In this document: positions 36,898-47,819 of the stretch, piece by piece
Numbering within the stretch: the stretch's first letter is position 1
How the letters are laid out: each line of letters starts with the position of its first letter
NCBI GenBank assembly: GCA_021819245.1
Contig: JAKARI010000001.1
Coordinates: forward strand, 124,001-188,000
Source: Pseudomonadota bacterium
GTDB lineage: Bacteria > Pseudomonadota > Gammaproteobacteria > Acidiferrobacterales > Acidiferrobacteraceae
Direction of reading: 5' to 3'
Length of the DNA: 64,000 bases
Position numbers and translations under genes: made by a program
The notes under the pieces: generated by a model
The model's input: the letters and a program-made list of their open reading frames with translations, nothing else
Database searches by the model: none
What the model was told of the DNA's origin: nothing

Positions 36898-37398
36898 TCA
36901 CGGCGCGTCGGGAATACAGGCGCCACTGCCGCGCGCGATGCCGATCACTCCGGACCGCACCACCTCGAGGATTCGCCGCGGCTGCAAGACCGATATGAAG
37001 GCATCGAGCTTGCTACCGTCACCGGTCAGCTCGATAGTGTAGGCGCGATCCGTCACGTCTATTATACGTCCCCGAAAAATGTCGGACAGGCGCTTGATCT
37101 CGTCACGCTCACTGCCCTCAGCGCACACCTTGACAAGCAGCATCTCGCGCTCGATGCGCTCATTATCCGTCAAATCGACGAGCTTCACCACGTCGACGAG
37201 CTTGTTCAACTGCTTGCGGATCTGGTCTACCACGCCCTCGGATCCGCTCGTGACAAGCGTCATGCGCGACAGGCTTGGGTCCTCCGTCGGCGCCACCGTG
37301 AGCGACGCGATATTGTAGCCACGCGCCGAAAACAGTCCCGCGACACGCGACAAAGCGCCCGCCTCGTTCTCCAGGAGTATAGAAATAATGTGGCGCAT
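36898..37398 (-). CDS. ilvH: Acetolactate synthase small (regulatory) subunit
   Basis: Regulatory subunit giving valine feedback. It has 166 residues with an N-terminal ACT domain (HIISILLENEAGALSRVAGL, FSARGYNIASLTVAPTED) and a C-terminal domain with DRAYTIELTGDGSKLDAFI. The ATG shares one base with the ilvI stop (TGATG). Confidence 0.97.
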   Translation of the reverse strand: MRHIISILLENEAGALSRVAGLFSARGYNIASLTVAPTEDPSLSRMTLVTSGSEGVVDQIRKQLNKLVDVVKLVDLTDNERIEREMLLVKVCAEGSERDEIKRLSDIFRGRIIDVTDRAYTIELTGDGSKLDAFISVLQPRRILEVVRSGVIGIARGSGACIPDAP

Positions 37399-39113
37399 CA
37401 GGCGAGTTCGCGATCTGTCGCCAGATGCATCTCGTGGTGGCCGGCTCCTGCCGCTATCATGGGATAGACGTTCTCCGTCTGGTCAGTGATAAAATCGAGG
37501 AACACAAGCCGGTCGCGCTGACCAAGCGCTTCCTTCAAGGCTGCTTCTACATCATGAGGCTTGTCGATGCGCACGCCCGCGTGCCCGTAACTCTCAGCGA
37601 GCTTCACGAAGTCCGGCAAGGCCTCCAGATAGGAATGCGAATAACGGCTCTGGTAGAAGAATTCCTGCCATTGGCGCACCATGCCCATATAGCGGTTGTT
37701 CAGGTTAACGATCTTCAACGGCAAATCGTACTGCTTGCAGGTCGACAACTCCTGTATGCACATCTGTATGCTGGCCTCGCCGGTGACGCAGGCGACCGTG
37801 GCATCGGGATGCGCAAGCTGCACGCCGATGGCCGCCGGCAATCCGAAGCCCATGGTGCCAAGCCCCCCGGAATTGATCCACCGACGCGGCTTGTCGAACT
37901 TATAGAACTGTGCCGCCCACATCTGATGCTGACCCACATCCGAGGTAATGAAGGCATCGCCGCGCGTAAGCCGATAGAGGGTCTCCAGCACGAATTGGGG
38001 CTTTATGACCTCGGTATTCGCGCGGTCATACTGAAGGCATTGGCGCGCGCGCCATTCGTCGATCTTGCGCCACCAGGCATCCAGCGCCGCCTTGTCGAGA
38101 CGCCTGCCCGCAGCCTTCAGGGCGGCGAGCAGATCGCGCATCGCAAGACCTGCCTCGGCCACGATCGCTATCTCGACTGCGACATTCTTCTGAATGGAGG
38201 CCGGATCGACATCGATATGGATGATATGCGCATTGGGACAGAACTTGTCCAGATCGCCCGTCACCCGATCATCGAAGCGCGCCCCGACCGCGAGCAGCAC
38301 ATCGCACTCATGCATGCTCATATTGGCTTCGTAGGTCCCGTGCATGCCGAGCATGCCCACAAACAGCGGGTCGGTCCCCGGAAAAGCGCCCAGCCCCATC
38401 AAGGTATTCGTGCACGGGGCGCCGAGCCAATGAACGAGTTCGGTGAGCTCGGAGGCGGCGTTGCCGAGCACGACCCCGCCGCCGGCATAGACCATGGGAC
38501 GCCGGGCCTGCAAAAGCAGATCCGCGGCCCGGCGAATCGCGGCCGGATCGGCCTCGCGCGGGGGCTTGTATGAGCGCAGCGCGGGGTCCTTGGGAAAAAC
38601 ATATGAGGTCTTGTGGGCGGTGATGTCCTTGGGAATATCCACGACCACAGGCCCCGGGCGTCCGGTAGTGGCCACGTGAAATGCCTTGCGTATGATGGGT
38701 GCAAGGTCGCGGACATCCTTCACCATGAAGTTATGCTTGACGCACGGCCGGGTAATACCGATCGCGTCGACCTCCTGAAAGGCGTCATCCCCGATGAGGT
38801 GCGTCATGACCTGGCCGGTAAAGACCACAAGCGGGATAGAGTCCATATAGGCAGTGGCGATCCCGGTCAGGGCATTGGTGGCGCCCGGACCCGAGGTCAC
38901 GAGCACGACTCCGGGCTTGCCCGTCGAGCGCGCGTACCCATCGGCGGCGTGCGCCGCGCCCTGCTCGTGGCGCACGAGGATGTGCTTGATCTCTTCTTGC
39001 TTATAGAGGGCGTCGTAGATGTGCAAAACCGCGCCGCCCGGATAGCCGAAAAGATACTCGACGCCTTCATCGTGAAGGCAACGAACGAAAATCTCTGCCC
39101 CCGTAAGCTCCAA
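37398..39113 (-). CDS. ilvI: Acetolactate synthase large (catalytic) subunit
   Basis: Thiamine-diphosphate enzyme condensing pyruvate to acetolactate. About 571 residues; the catalytic glutamate lies in LVRHEQGAAHAADGYA, and the thiamine-binding region contains VTGEASIQMCIQELST and NNRYMGMVRQWQ. The second glycine of the usual GDGSFQM is alanine-glutamate here (GEASIQM), common in this branch. TTG 39113 (ELTGAEIFVRCL) is favoured over TTG 39131 because GGGGTGA lies upstream and the length fits. Confidence 0.95.
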   Translation of the reverse strand: MELTGAEIFVRCLHDEGVEYLFGYPGGAVLHIYDALYKQEEIKHILVRHEQGAAHAADGYARSTGKPGVVLVTSGPGATNALTGIATAYMDSIPLVVFTGQVMTHLIGDDAFQEVDAIGITRPCVKHNFMVKDVRDLAPIIRKAFHVATTGRPGPVVVDIPKDITAHKTSYVFPKDPALRSYKPPREADPAAIRRAADLLLQARRPMVYAGGGVVLGNAASELTELVHWLGAPCTNTLMGLGAFPGTDPLFVGMLGMHGTYEANMSMHECDVLLAVGARFDDRVTGDLDKFCPNAHIIHIDVDPASIQKNVAVEIAIVAEAGLAMRDLLAALKAAGRRLDKAALDAWWRKIDEWRARQCLQYDRANTEVIKPQFVLETLYRLTRGDAFITSDVGQHQMWAAQFYKFDKPRRWINSGGLGTMGFGLPAAIGVQLAHPDATVACVTGEASIQMCIQELSTCKQYDLPLKIVNLNNRYMGMVRQWQEFFYQSRYSHSYLEALPDFVKLAESYGHAGVRIDKPHDVEAALKEALGQRDRLVFLDFITDQTENVYPMIAAGAGHHEMHLATDRELA

Positions 39114-39808
39114 AACGATGTCACCCCGCAACTTTTGGCCTTTTTCGAACCCCTGATTGTCGGATAAGGAGCGCCAGCGGTCAAGGCCTTGGGATACGGA
39201 CGCGCCAATTTCTCCCCGTGAAGCGCGATGGGGGACCGGGACGGGAAAACGCCCGGTGCCGGGGCCCTGGGTGCCCTATCTCGGGTACCGGATACCGGGG
39301 ACTCGGGCCAGAATGCCTGTGAGGGCTTGCCCCGGGGCGTTCGCCACCGAATCCGACACGGCGATGCATGAGCCCCAGGCAGGTGGGGGCATCCCGAACG
39401 GGCGCACCATCGGCAGGACCCGCCACACCGTAAGCGGGCACATCGGGTCCGCAGACGTGTGGCCCCTGTCTGGGGCACGATTGGAAAACGGGGATCGTGG
39501 ATAGCACGCTAAAGCAGGCGGCATCACCCCAGCCGACCCCGCGACCTCGAACGCGCGGAGCGGCTGTTTGCGTGCCAGGGGCCTTCGGGGTGTCCTCTGG
39601 GCGTTGTCGCGTGGTGATCCCTGGAGGCCACGAATCGGCGCATCCGGCTCGGGGTGGCCAACGTCCACCATACAAGACGGCGAAAGCCCGGGGGAATGCC
39701 GGTCATTCCGCCGCGAAAGGCGCGCCTCACACCATAGCCGAATCGGCTTGGCGGGGGCCGCTTATGTGTCGCGAATAACCGGGCACGACATGACCGGTCG
39801 CCCGCCTT
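39114..39808. other. 695-base region between cysS and ilvI without a convincing gene
   Basis: GC-rich sequence with open frames on several strands, none with recognisable protein features. Short palindromic stretches such as GGGTACCGGATACCGG near 39283 are present. The promoter and any leader control of the ilv operon should lie here. No leader peptide rich in Ile, Val or Leu codons and no clear terminator for cysS were found. Confidence 0.45.
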
Positions 39809-41179
39809 TTAAGCCCGGCGCCAGACCGTCCCTGTCGGGGTATCCTCGAGTACGATGCCGCGCGCCTTCAGCTCGTCGCGCAAGGCATCGGACCGCGCCC
39901 ACTGCCGCTCGCGCCGCGCCTGATTACGCTGGGCCACTAAGGCCTCGATCTCTTCATGGTCCCCGCCGCCCTGCAGGAACGCAGCCGGCGGCCGCGACAG
40001 GAGCCCGAGCGTGCCCGCGAGCAGCCTTAAGGTGGCGCCCAGCCGCCCGACCGCAGGGATATCTTTCTGTTCACGCGCGCGCTGCATGGCATGCCCGATC
40101 TCGAAGAGCACCGCGAGCGCCCCGGGGGTATTGAAATCGTCGTCCATCGCCGCATGGAACTTGCGTGCGTAATCGCCCTCGGCCTCCGCGACCCCCTCAG
40201 GCGCATCCTTTAACGCCTGATAGAGCCGGGTCAATGCCTCCCGGGATTGCGCGATCGCTTCATCGTCGTAGTTCAAGGGGCTGCGGTAGTGACTGGTGAG
40301 GAGAAAATAGCGAAGCACCTCGCCGTCGAACACCGCCAGAAGATCGCGCAGTGTGCGGAAATTCCCCAGGGACTTGGCCATCTTCTCGCCATGGGTGCGC
40401 ACAAAACCGACATGCATCCAGGTATTGGCCAATGTCACATCACTGGCCGCCTCGCTCTGGGCGATCTCGTTTTCGTGATGCGGAAAGGTAAGGTCCATTC
40501 CGCCGCCGTGGATATCGAAGTGCTCGCCCAGGCAGTGTGCCGCCATCGCCGAGCACTCGATGTGCCATCCCGGCCGGCCCGGCCCAAACGGCGAGGGCCA
40601 TGAAGGCTCATGGGCCCGCGCCGACTTCCAGAGCACGAAATCCAGTGGGTCATCCTTGGCCTCATCGGCCTCAACCCGCGCGCCGACCTTCAGGTCATCG
40701 AGGGTGCGTCCCGACAGCCTCCCGTAGCGGGGAAAGCGACGCACATGGAAATAGACGTCGCCATTACGTCCTTGATAGGCATAATCCTTGGCCACCAGTC
40801 TCTCGATCATCGCGGTCATATGATCGATGTAGCGGGTGGCACGCGGCTCGTGATCCGGAGGCGCCACAAACAGCGCCGCCGCGTCTTCGGTCATCGCGGC
40901 GATGGTGCGCTCGGTCAAGGCCGTGATGTCCTCCCCATTTTCTTTTGCGCGATTTATGATCTTGTCGTCGATATCGGTGATATTGCGCACGTAGGTGACG
41001 CGGTAACCGAGATAGCGCAGATAACGCACCACCGTGTCGAACACCACGAAGACGCGCCCATGGCCGAGGTGGCATCGATCATACACCGTAACCCCGCAGA
41101 CATAGATCCGCACATGGCCCGGTTCCAGGGGTGTAAACGCGTCCTTGGCGCGCGTCATGGTGTTATAGATCTTTAGCAT
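39809..41179 (-). CDS. cysS: Cysteine--tRNA ligase
   Basis: Class Ia synthetase charging tRNA-Cys, 456 residues. The zinc/HIGH region is [17 protein letters not shown] and the KMSKS-type loop is KMAKSLGNF; zinc ligands also include the WHIECSAM segment. ATG at 41179 lies inside the gltX end (17-base overlap); an alternative ATG at 41191 adds four residues. Confidence 0.97.
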   Translation of the reverse strand: MLKIYNTMTRAKDAFTPLEPGHVRIYVCGVTVYDRCHLGHGRVFVVFDTVVRYLRYLGYRVTYVRNITDIDDKIINRAKENGEDITALTERTIAAMTEDAAALFVAPPDHEPRATRYIDHMTAMIERLVAKDYAYQGRNGDVYFHVRRFPRYGRLSGRTLDDLKVGARVEADEAKDDPLDFVLWKSARAHEPSWPSPFGPGRPGWHIECSAMAAHCLGEHFDIHGGGMDLTFPHHENEIAQSEAASDVTLANTWMHVGFVRTHGEKMAKSLGNFRTLRDLLAVFDGEVLRYFLLTSHYRSPLNYDDEAIAQSREALTRLYQALKDAPEGVAEAEGDYARKFHAAMDDDFNTPGALAVLFEIGHAMQRAREQKDIPAVGRLGATLRLLAGTLGLLSRPPAAFLQGGGDHEEIEALVAQRNQARRERQWARSDALRDELKARGIVLEDTPTGTVWRRA

Positions 41180-42548
41180 CGGCGTTTCCATATTCCAACA
41201 GGCGCTGCGCCACAAGGGTGCGCGGCATGAGCGCCAGTATATCCTTGAGTTCCGGCCCCGCGATCCGCCCGGTCAGGGCCGCGCGCAGGCCATGAAAAAG
41301 AGGCCGGCCGGCATAGCCCGCCGCCTTCAGGGCCGCCGGCAGATCGCTTGGCGCACCGCCTTCCTTGAGATGCGCGCAGGCCGCCCGAAAGAACTGTGCG
41401 CCCACCGCCGCGACCGCCGCACGCGCTTCATCATCCAAGACCAGGCGGCCACCATACACGATCTGCGCCCAGCGCCGGAAATCCTCCGGGAACAGGGCAT
41501 TGGGACGGACGGCCTCCACGAACCGCTGGCGATCGGCCTCAGGGACACAATCCGCGACCCACGCGAGCCATTCGGCGACCGGGGTCTGGGCCATCGCCAG
41601 ACGCTGCCAATGGAGCAGCTGTTCCCGGTCGTAATGCGCCGGCGCATGCCCGATCCGCCGGCTATCGAAGGCCTTGGCAAGGGCTGCGATCGGCAAAAGC
41701 TGATCGGACCCCACCACCGCGCCCAGCCGCGCCAGGTAATTGATGACGGCAAGCGGCAGAAAGCCCTCCTTGCGCAAGGCCGCGAGACTCCCGGAGCCGT
41801 CGCGCTTTGATAGCGGCACGCCGTCTGCACCCAGTACCAGCGGCAGATGGCCATATTCCGGGACCGGCAGCCCCAATGCGCGCAATATCAGGATCTGGCG
41901 CGGGGTATTGGCCAGATGATCCTCGCCACGCAACACCAGGGTCACGCCTGACAAGGCATCGTCCAGGGCATTGGCAAAAAAGAACATCGCCTCGCCATTG
42001 GCGCGGCGCACGATGAAATCCCCGAGCAGGGTCGTGGCGACGCGCTGTGGCCCGCGCACGATATCATGAAACCCGACCTCCTCCCCCTCCGTGACACGGA
42101 AACGCCACACAGGGGTCTCGCCGGCGGCGATCCGGCCCTGGGCGACCTCTGGGCGGATCACCGCGCAGCGGCCCAAATAGCGCGGGGGCAGACCCTGAGC
42201 GCGCAGCCGCGCGCGCTCGGCGCCGAGCTCGGCTTGCGTGCAAAAACACGGGTAGGCGCGGCCCATTCCCTCCAATCTCTTCAGGTAATCATTATAGATG
42301 GCGGCACGTTGCGACTGGCGAAGGACCGCCGCCTCATCCATGTAGGCCCCGAACCCGAGCCATCTGAGATCGGCCCGCAGGGCCTCCTCAAATACGGGAC
42401 TTACGCGCTCGCGGTCGCTATCTTCGATACGCAGCAGGAAGCGGCCATCGGGCAGGGCGGCAAGCAGGCTAAAGAGCGCGGTGCGCACGTTACCGAGGTG
42501 CAAGAGCCCGCTTGGGCTCGGGGCGAAACGGGTCGTAGGGGCACTCAT
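41163..42548 (-). CDS. gltX: Glutamate--tRNA ligase
   Basis: Class Ib synthetase charging tRNA-Glu, 461 residues. The HIGH-type motif is in [20 protein letters not shown]; the KMSKS-type loop is [13 protein letters not shown] at 42548 is fixed by the family start; upstream in-frame sequence is non-coding. A C-terminal anticodon-binding domain is present. Divergent from ppiB. Confidence 0.97.
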   Translation of the reverse strand: MSAPTTRFAPSPSGLLHLGNVRTALFSLLAALPDGRFLLRIEDSDRERVSPVFEEALRADLRWLGFGAYMDEAAVLRQSQRAAIYNDYLKRLEGMGRAYPCFCTQAELGAERARLRAQGLPPRYLGRCAVIRPEVAQGRIAAGETPVWRFRVTEGEEVGFHDIVRGPQRVATTLLGDFIVRRANGEAMFFFANALDDALSGVTLVLRGEDHLANTPRQILILRALGLPVPEYGHLPLVLGADGVPLSKRDGSGSLAALRKEGFLPLAVINYLARLGAVVGSDQLLPIAALAKAFDSRRIGHAPAHYDREQLLHWQRLAMAQTPVAEWLAWVADCVPEADRQRFVEAVRPNALFPEDFRRWAQIVYGGRLVLDDEARAAVAAVGAQFFRAACAHLKEGGAPSDLPAALKAAGYAGRPLFHGLRAALTGRIAGPELKDILALMPRTLVAQRLLEYGNADAKDL

Positions 42549-42624
42549 CCCTCCATGATAGCGCGTCATTGCCCTGGCCCGCCAAGTCGGCGACAATGCG
42601 CCAAACTTCACAGAGGATACCCCG

Positions 42625-43116
42625 ATGGTGCACGTCGAAACCAATCAAGGCGTCATTGTGCTCGACCTCAGTGCCGACAAGGCGCCAAAGACCGTCGCCA
42701 ACTTCCTGGCCTATGCCCGCGAGGGATTCTTCACGAACACCATCTTCCATCGGGTCATAGACGGCTTCATGATCCAAGGGGGCGGTTTCGAGCCCGGCAT
42801 GCGCCAAAAACCCACCCGGCCACCGATCGACAACGAGGCCAGCAACGGGCTGCGCAACGCGCGCGGCACCATCGCCATGGCGCGTACCAGCGACCCCCAC
42901 TCGGCGACAAGCCAGTTTTTCATCAACGTCGCCGATAACGACTTCCTGAACTTCACCGCCCCGACCCCGACCGGATGGGGGTATTGCGTCTTCGGGCGGG
43001 TGACCCAGGGCATGGATGTCGTCGATACCATCAAGGGCACCGCGACCACCAGCCGCAGCGGACATCAGGACGTGCCGGTAAACGACATCATCATAACCGG
43101 CGTACGCATCGATTAG
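42625..43116 (+). CDS. ppiB: Cyclophilin-type peptidyl-prolyl cis-trans isomerase, cytosolic
   Basis: 163 residues, no signal peptide, so a cytosolic PpiB type. Active-site segments: [36 protein letters not shown] and [23 protein letters not shown] lies upstream of the ATG. It runs into lpxH with a four-base gap, a common gammaproteobacterial pair. Confidence 0.96.
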   Translation: MVHVETNQGVIVLDLSADKAPKTVANFLAYAREGFFTNTIFHRVIDGFMIQGGGFEPGMRQKPTRPPIDNEASNGLRNARGTIAMARTSDPHSATSQFFINVADNDFLNFTAPTPTGWGYCVFGRVTQGMDVVDTIKGTATTSRSGHQDVPVNDIIITGVRID

Positions 43117-43120
43117 ACGC

Positions 43121-43882
43121 GTGAAGGCGCAGGCATTCATCGCCGATCTGCACCTGACGGCGCAACGGCCGCAGGCGATCGCGCTCTTTTGCGACTTCCT
43201 GGCGCAGGCAGAGGGCCGGCTCGACCACCTGTACATCCTCGGGGATCTCTTCGAGTACTGGGCGGGAGACGATGGCGCAGACGAGGCCGAGTTCGCGCCC
43301 GTGGTGGCGGCCTTGCGTGCGGCCACCAGGGACGGGCTTGCCATCAGCGTCCTGCATGGCAATCGCGACTTCCTGCTGGGGGCGCGGTTTGCTGAGCTGA
43401 CCGGCTGCCGCCTGCTAGAGGACCCGCATGAACTCACCCTGTTCGGGACCCGGACCCTCATAAGCCATGGCGATGCGTTGTGCACGGATGATCACGAATA
43501 CCAGGCCATGCGAAAGCAATTCCGTGACCCGCACTGGCAACGCCAAGTCCTGGCCCGGCCGCTCGCCGAGCGCATCGCCATGGCCCGCGCCTTGCGCCAG
43601 GAGAGCGGCCGGGCGACGCCGGCCAAGGACGCGGCGGCGCTTGACGTCAATACCGCGGCGGCCAGCGCGCTGCTCGATCGTCACGGCCTGCGCCTCCTGA
43701 TTCACGGTCACACCCATAGGCCAGGGGAGTACCCCGTGCCAACCGCCGGCGGGCCGGCGGTGCGTATCGTGGTGGGGGATTGGTATGAGGGCTCGAGCGT
43801 CCTCATCGCAGGGCCCGCGGGCCACACCTTAGCTGCCGTTACGGATTTGTCCCGGACTATAGAGAACGTAATGCGCAGGTAG
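43121..43882 (+). CDS. lpxH: UDP-2,3-diacylglucosamine diphosphatase LpxH
   Basis: Lipid A pathway enzyme releasing lipid X. 253 residues with metallophosphatase motifs: FIADLHL (residues 6-12), LGDLFEYW, HGNRDFLLG, SHGDALCTDD and HGHTHRPGE. The start is GTG at 43121. The 3' end overlaps the convergent lipoprotein gene by 54 bases. Confidence 0.96.
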   Translation: MKAQAFIADLHLTAQRPQAIALFCDFLAQAEGRLDHLYILGDLFEYWAGDDGADEAEFAPVVAALRAATRDGLAISVLHGNRDFLLGARFAELTGCRLLEDPHELTLFGTRTLISHGDALCTDDHEYQAMRKQFRDPHWQRQVLARPLAERIAMARALRQESGRATPAKDAAALDVNTAAASALLDRHGLRLLIHGHTHRPGEYPVPTAGGPAVRIVVGDWYEGSSVLIAGPAGHTLAAVTDLSRTIENVMRR

Positions 43883-44545
43883 GGTAAAGAGGCTTGGTTT
43901 CACCAGGACATCCTTCTTGTAACCGACAAGGACCTTCTCATTTTCGTTATAATCGAGAACGCGCACCGGGAAGCCATAGGCGTATTCCCGTGCCGGGTCG
44001 AATACGTTGTCGGCAAGATCACAGGGCGTTGTCAGTCCCGGCGGCGTATTGGCGACGGTCCGTGCCTGCTCTCCGGCAAGCGTATATGCGTAGGCCTTGA
44101 GGGCTGATACCGCACCCGGCAAAAGGCCCTTGGCAGCGAGAATGTAGTAGCACTGATGATTATTTGTGTAGAGCCGGTAACTGCGCAGCTTATGACCCTT
44201 GAAATGACCCTTGGCAAGCCCCCTCTTGGCTGTCTCGCGCAGATTTGCCGGTCGTGCCAGGGTGATGATGTGGCGGCGGATGACCAGAATAGTATGGTCG
44301 CCGTGGTCGACGCTGTAGATTATGCCCTGCTTGCGATTGAACAAGATGTAGTTACCGGTCCCGGTATCCGGATCGATCCGCACATAGTGGCGATTGAAGA
44401 TGATGCGCGTCGGAAACGGCGGACCACCCAATTCGCGCTCCCTCATCGTAAGAATGGTAGCGTGCGGTCCGCCTCGCCCGCAGGACGCGAGCGTCATGAT
44501 AAGCGCCCCCAGCGCAAGCCGTGCTAGTCCCTGGCAAACCTTCAC
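43829..44545 (-). CDS. Predicted lipoprotein of unknown function
   Basis: 238 residues with a lipoprotein signal: a short basic start, hydrophobic core and lipobox LASC at about residues 19-22. The mature part contains GTGNYILFNRKQGIIYSVDH and four later cysteines-poor strands; no family recognised. GTG at 44545 overlaps the metZ stop as GTGA, so it is translated with metZ. Its end overlaps lpxH on the other strand. Confidence 0.8.
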   Translation of the reverse strand: MKVCQGLARLALGALIMTLASCGRGGPHATILTMRERELGGPPFPTRIIFNRHYVRIDPDTGTGNYILFNRKQGIIYSVDHGDHTILVIRRHIITLARPANLRETAKRGLAKGHFKGHKLRSYRLYTNNHQCYYILAAKGLLPGAVSALKAYAYTLAGEQARTVANTPPGLTTPCDLADNVFDPAREYAYGFPVRVLDYNENEKVLVGYKKDVLVKPSLFTLPAHYVLYSPGQIRNGS

Positions 44546-45747
44546 CGCACCCCCTCCAAAGCCGCGACCGCCTGTAATCCGGTCTTAAGATCGGCGAGCA
44601 GGTCCTCGCGATCTTCAAGACCTATGGAAAGACGAATCAAACCATCCTCTACACCCCCTGCGCGCCGTGCCTCAGGTGTCAGTCGGCCGTGAGTGGTGGT
44701 CGCCGGATGGGTTACCGTGGTCTTCGTATCGCCGAGGTTCGCCGTCCGCGACAACAACCGACAGCCATTGACGAACGCGAATGCCCGGCGGGCATCACCG
44801 TCTTTGAGGGTAAACGATACGACCCCGCCACCGGCCGACTGCTGGGCACGCGCCAGATCATACTGAGGGTGATTCGTCAGGTAGGGGTAGTATACATGGT
44901 CGACGCCAGGCTGCTGCGTAAGCCACTTGGCAACGGCTAGGGCCGTCTCGCTATGTGCCTTCATGCGCAAGGACAAGGTCTCCAGACCCTTGAGGAAGAT
45001 CCAGGCGTTGAACGGACTCATGATGGGACCTGCGGTCCGCACGAACGGAAATATCTCGCCTGTCACGATCTGTTCTTGGCCTACGATCGCTCCGCCCAGG
45101 GCGCGCCCCTGGCCATCGATATACTTGGTCGCCGAATGCACGACCAGATCCGCGCCCAGCGCAAGCGGCCTTTGCAAGGCCGGCGTGCAGAATGTGTTGT
45201 CGACGACGAGCTTAGCACCATAACGGTGGGCAACCCCGGCCAAGGCTGCGAGGTCGCCCAGTACGCACAAGGGGTTGGATGGCGTCTCAAGAAACAGCAG
45301 CCGCGTACGGTCCGTACACGCGCTCTCCCAGGCCGACACATTATCGAGGGCGACAAAACTCGTGCTCACGCCAAAACGCCCGAGCATCTGGAACAGGGCT
45401 ACAGACGGGCCAAAGACGCTTTGCGAAACGACGACATGGTCCCCGGCCTTCAAGAGCGCCATGCACACGGACAAGATCGCGGCCATCCCCGATGCCGTCG
45501 CCAGCGCCCGCTCGCCGCCCTCCAGGACCGCCAGCCGTTCCTCGAAGATGCGCACGGTCGGATTGCCCGTGCGTGAATAGATGTTGCCCTCGCTGCGTCC
45601 CGCAAAGCGATCCGCGGCCTGCTCGGCATCATCAAAGACGTAGCTCGATGTAAGAAACAAGGGCTCGCTATGCTCGCCTTCATGGGTCCGGTGGTGACCG
45701 GTATGAATCGCGAGCGTGTCCATTCGACCCTTCAAGTGGTCATCCAT
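44542..45747 (-). CDS. metZ: O-succinylhomoserine sulfhydrylase
   Basis: PLP enzyme making homocysteine directly from O-succinylhomoserine and sulfide. 401 residues; PLP-binding lysine in VHSATKYIDGQGRALGG, with YSRTGNPTVRIFEERLA and LETPSNPLCV typical of the Cys/Met metabolism family. ATG at 45747 has GAGGGGG upstream. The location after purF is the usual one for metZ in proteobacteria, which distinguishes it from metB. Confidence 0.94.
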   Translation of the reverse strand: MDDHLKGRMDTLAIHTGHHRTHEGEHSEPLFLTSSYVFDDAEQAADRFAGRSEGNIYSRTGNPTVRIFEERLAVLEGGERALATASGMAAILSVCMALLKAGDHVVVSQSVFGPSVALFQMLGRFGVSTSFVALDNVSAWESACTDRTRLLFLETPSNPLCVLGDLAALAGVAHRYGAKLVVDNTFCTPALQRPLALGADLVVHSATKYIDGQGRALGGAIVGQEQIVTGEIFPFVRTAGPIMSPFNAWIFLKGLETLSLRMKAHSETALAVAKWLTQQPGVDHVYYPYLTNHPQYDLARAQQSAGGGVVSFTLKDGDARRAFAFVNGCRLLSRTANLGDTKTTVTHPATTTHGRLTPEARRAGGVEDGLIRLSIGLEDREDLLADLKTGLQAVAALEGVR

Positions 45748-45776
45748 TCGCCACCCCCTCGTCTTTCGGCTAATCG

Positions 45777-47288
45777 CTAGTAGTACGTGTGAAGTTCTGT
45801 CGATACGAGATCGTTCATGGGGCTTGCGCACTTCGCCGCGTCGCCTCGCATGTGTTCAACGTGCTCCAGATAGCGTTTATCGACATCGCCCGTCACATAC
45901 ACTCCGTCGAAACATGAGGTGTCAAAACGCGTGATGCGCGGATTGCCTTCGCGCGCGGCCTCGACGAGATCCTCTAGATCCTGATAGATAACCCGGTCGG
46001 CGCCTATGGCGACTGCCACCTCCTCTGTGGTGCGGCCAGTGGCAATAAACTCCTGGGCCGAGGGCATATCGATGCCATAGACATTGGGATAGCGGACAGG
46101 CGGCGCGGCCGAGGCGAAATAGACTTTATTTGCGCCCGCATCACGCGCCATCTGAATAATCTGCATCGAGGTCGTGCCGCGCACGATGGAATCGTCGACC
46201 AGCATGACATTCTTGCCGCGGAATTCGAGATCGATGGCATTTAACTTCTGGCGCACCGACCGGCGCCGCTGCGCCTGGCCCGGCATGATGAACGTCCGCC
46301 CGATATAGCGGTTCTTGATGAAGCCCTCGCGATATTTCACGTCGAGCTCCTTGGCCATCTCCAGAGCCGCCGCACGGCTGGTATCGGGAATCGGAATAAT
46401 GACGTCGATGTCATGCGAAGGCCACTCGCGCAATAATTTGCGCGCCAGCCGCTCACCCATGCGCAGCCTGGCCTTGTAGACGCTGATCCCGTCCATGATC
46501 GAGTCCGGACGCGCCATATACACATGCTCGAATATGCACGGGGTATAGTGGGGATCATCGGCGCACTGGCGCATGGATAAGTCCCCTTCCATGTCCACGA
46601 ACAGGGCCTCCCCGGGCTGGACATCGCGCACCAGGCCATAGCCTAGGACATCGAGCGCGACGCTTTCCGAGGCAAACATATGCTCGGGCCCTTCGTCGGT
46701 ATCGCGCCGGCCATAGACAAGCGGCCTGATCCCCCAGGGGTCCCGGAACGCGACGATCCCGAAACCGGAGATCATGATCACGGCCGCGTAGGCACCGCGT
46801 ACGCGCCTGTGAACCGCGGCAATGGCTCGGAAGATATGCTCGGGCATGAGGCTCACGCCGCCTACCTTCTGCATCTCATGGGCGAAGACGTTTAGCAGGA
46901 CCTCGGAGTCCGAGTCGGTATTGATGTGGCGCTGATCCTCGCGAAACAGCTCATCACGCAGCTCTGCGGCATTCGTGAGATTGCCGTTATGCGCTATGGC
47001 AAGACCAAACGGCGAGTTGACGTAAAACGGCTGGGCCTCGGCCGAGGATGCGCAGCCGGCGGTCGGGTAACGCACATGCCCGATCCCCATGACCCCACGC
47101 AGCGCCATCATATGGGATGTCTGAAAGACGTCGCGCACGAGGCCGTTGTCCTTGCGCATATAGACGCGCTTGCCGTCGCTCGTAATGATTCCCGCCGCAT
47201 CCTGGCCGCGGTGCTGGAGGACGATAAGGCCGTCGTAAAGGGCCTGATTGACCGGGCCCTTTGCCAATATCCCGACTATCCCACACAT
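45777..47288 (-). CDS. purF: Amidophosphoribosyltransferase
   Basis: First committed step of purine synthesis. 503 residues; the N-terminal nucleophile is Cys2 in MCGIVGIL, with [11 protein letters not shown] and [13 protein letters not shown] in the glutaminase domain and the PRPP site [11 protein letters not shown] in the transferase domain. It lies between cvpA and metZ, as in many gammaproteobacteria. Confidence 0.98.
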   Translation of the reverse strand: MCGIVGILAKGPVNQALYDGLIVLQHRGQDAAGIITSDGKRVYMRKDNGLVRDVFQTSHMMALRGVMGIGHVRYPTAGCASSAEAQPFYVNSPFGLAIAHNGNLTNAAELRDELFREDQRHINTDSDSEVLLNVFAHEMQKVGGVSLMPEHIFRAIAAVHRRVRGAYAAVIMISGFGIVAFRDPWGIRPLVYGRRDTDEGPEHMFASESVALDVLGYGLVRDVQPGEALFVDMEGDLSMRQCADDPHYTPCIFEHVYMARPDSIMDGISVYKARLRMGERLARKLLREWPSHDIDVIIPIPDTSRAAALEMAKELDVKYREGFIKNRYIGRTFIMPGQAQRRRSVRQKLNAIDLEFRGKNVMLVDDSIVRGTTSMQIIQMARDAGANKVYFASAAPPVRYPNVYGIDMPSAQEFIATGRTTEEVAVAIGADRVIYQDLEDLVEAAREGNPRITRFDTSCFDGVYVTGDVDKRYLEHVEHMRGDAAKCASPMNDLVSTELHTYY

Positions 47289-47327
47289 GATCGCGACCCC
47301 TCGGGGAACGCTGAAAAGCGGCCTAGT

Positions 47328-47819
47328 TTAGCCATAGCGGAGGCTGCGGGCAACGTCTGCAGGCAGCCAGTGGGCCATATAAAGGGCCACTCCCTGGAAA
47401 TACCCCACAAACAGCGACCCGCGCCAGCTGGGATAACCCGGGAATGGCGTAAGGCCGGCGAGCAACACCATGAGAACGATGACCAAGGCCCCCTTCACAA
47501 ATCCGACGGCACCCCCCAACAGGCGATCCACGGCCCGTGAACTGACCTTGAACCAGGCCTCGCGAATGAAGTGGGACACGATCACCAAGATCACGAACGT
47601 GACGAAAAAGAACAAAAAAAACACCAGCACCGAGCGCAGGTTCGCATCTTTCACGTGACCTGCGAACCAACCCGTAAAATCCCCCGAGAAGAGCCAAGCC
47701 ACGAGAAAGCTCAAGACCCAGGTCAGGAACGACAGGACCTCGCTTATGAAACCCCGCAATACGCCCACCAGCACGAATAGGCCGATGACCAGAACGATAA
47801 CGATATCCACCCAGCTCAT
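47328..47819 (-). CDS. cvpA: CvpA family membrane protein
   Basis: 163 residues with four membrane spans; N-terminal WVDIVIVLVIGLFVLVGVLR and the central DRLLGGAVGFVKGALVIV segment are typical. CvpA is needed for colicin V production and stress resistance in E. coli, with no known biochemical activity. The start overlaps dedD as ATGA and it lies upstream of purF. Confidence 0.95.
   Translation of the reverse strand: MSWVDIVIVLVIGLFVLVGVLRGFISEVLSFLTWVLSFLVAWLFSGDFTGWFAGHVKDANLRSVLVFFLFFFVTFVILVIVSHFIREAWFKVSSRAVDRLLGGAVGFVKGALVIVLMVLLAGLTPFPGYPSWRGSLFVGYFQGVALYMAHWLPADVARSLRYG

Noticed and set aside
37425-38573. 382-residue plus-strand open frame
   Set aside because: Antisense to ilvI; no recognisable features.
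39181-39675. 164-residue minus-strand frame in the ilv upstream gap
   Set aside because: Pro/Arg/Gly-rich with no ribosome site or domain; competing frames of equal quality overlap it.
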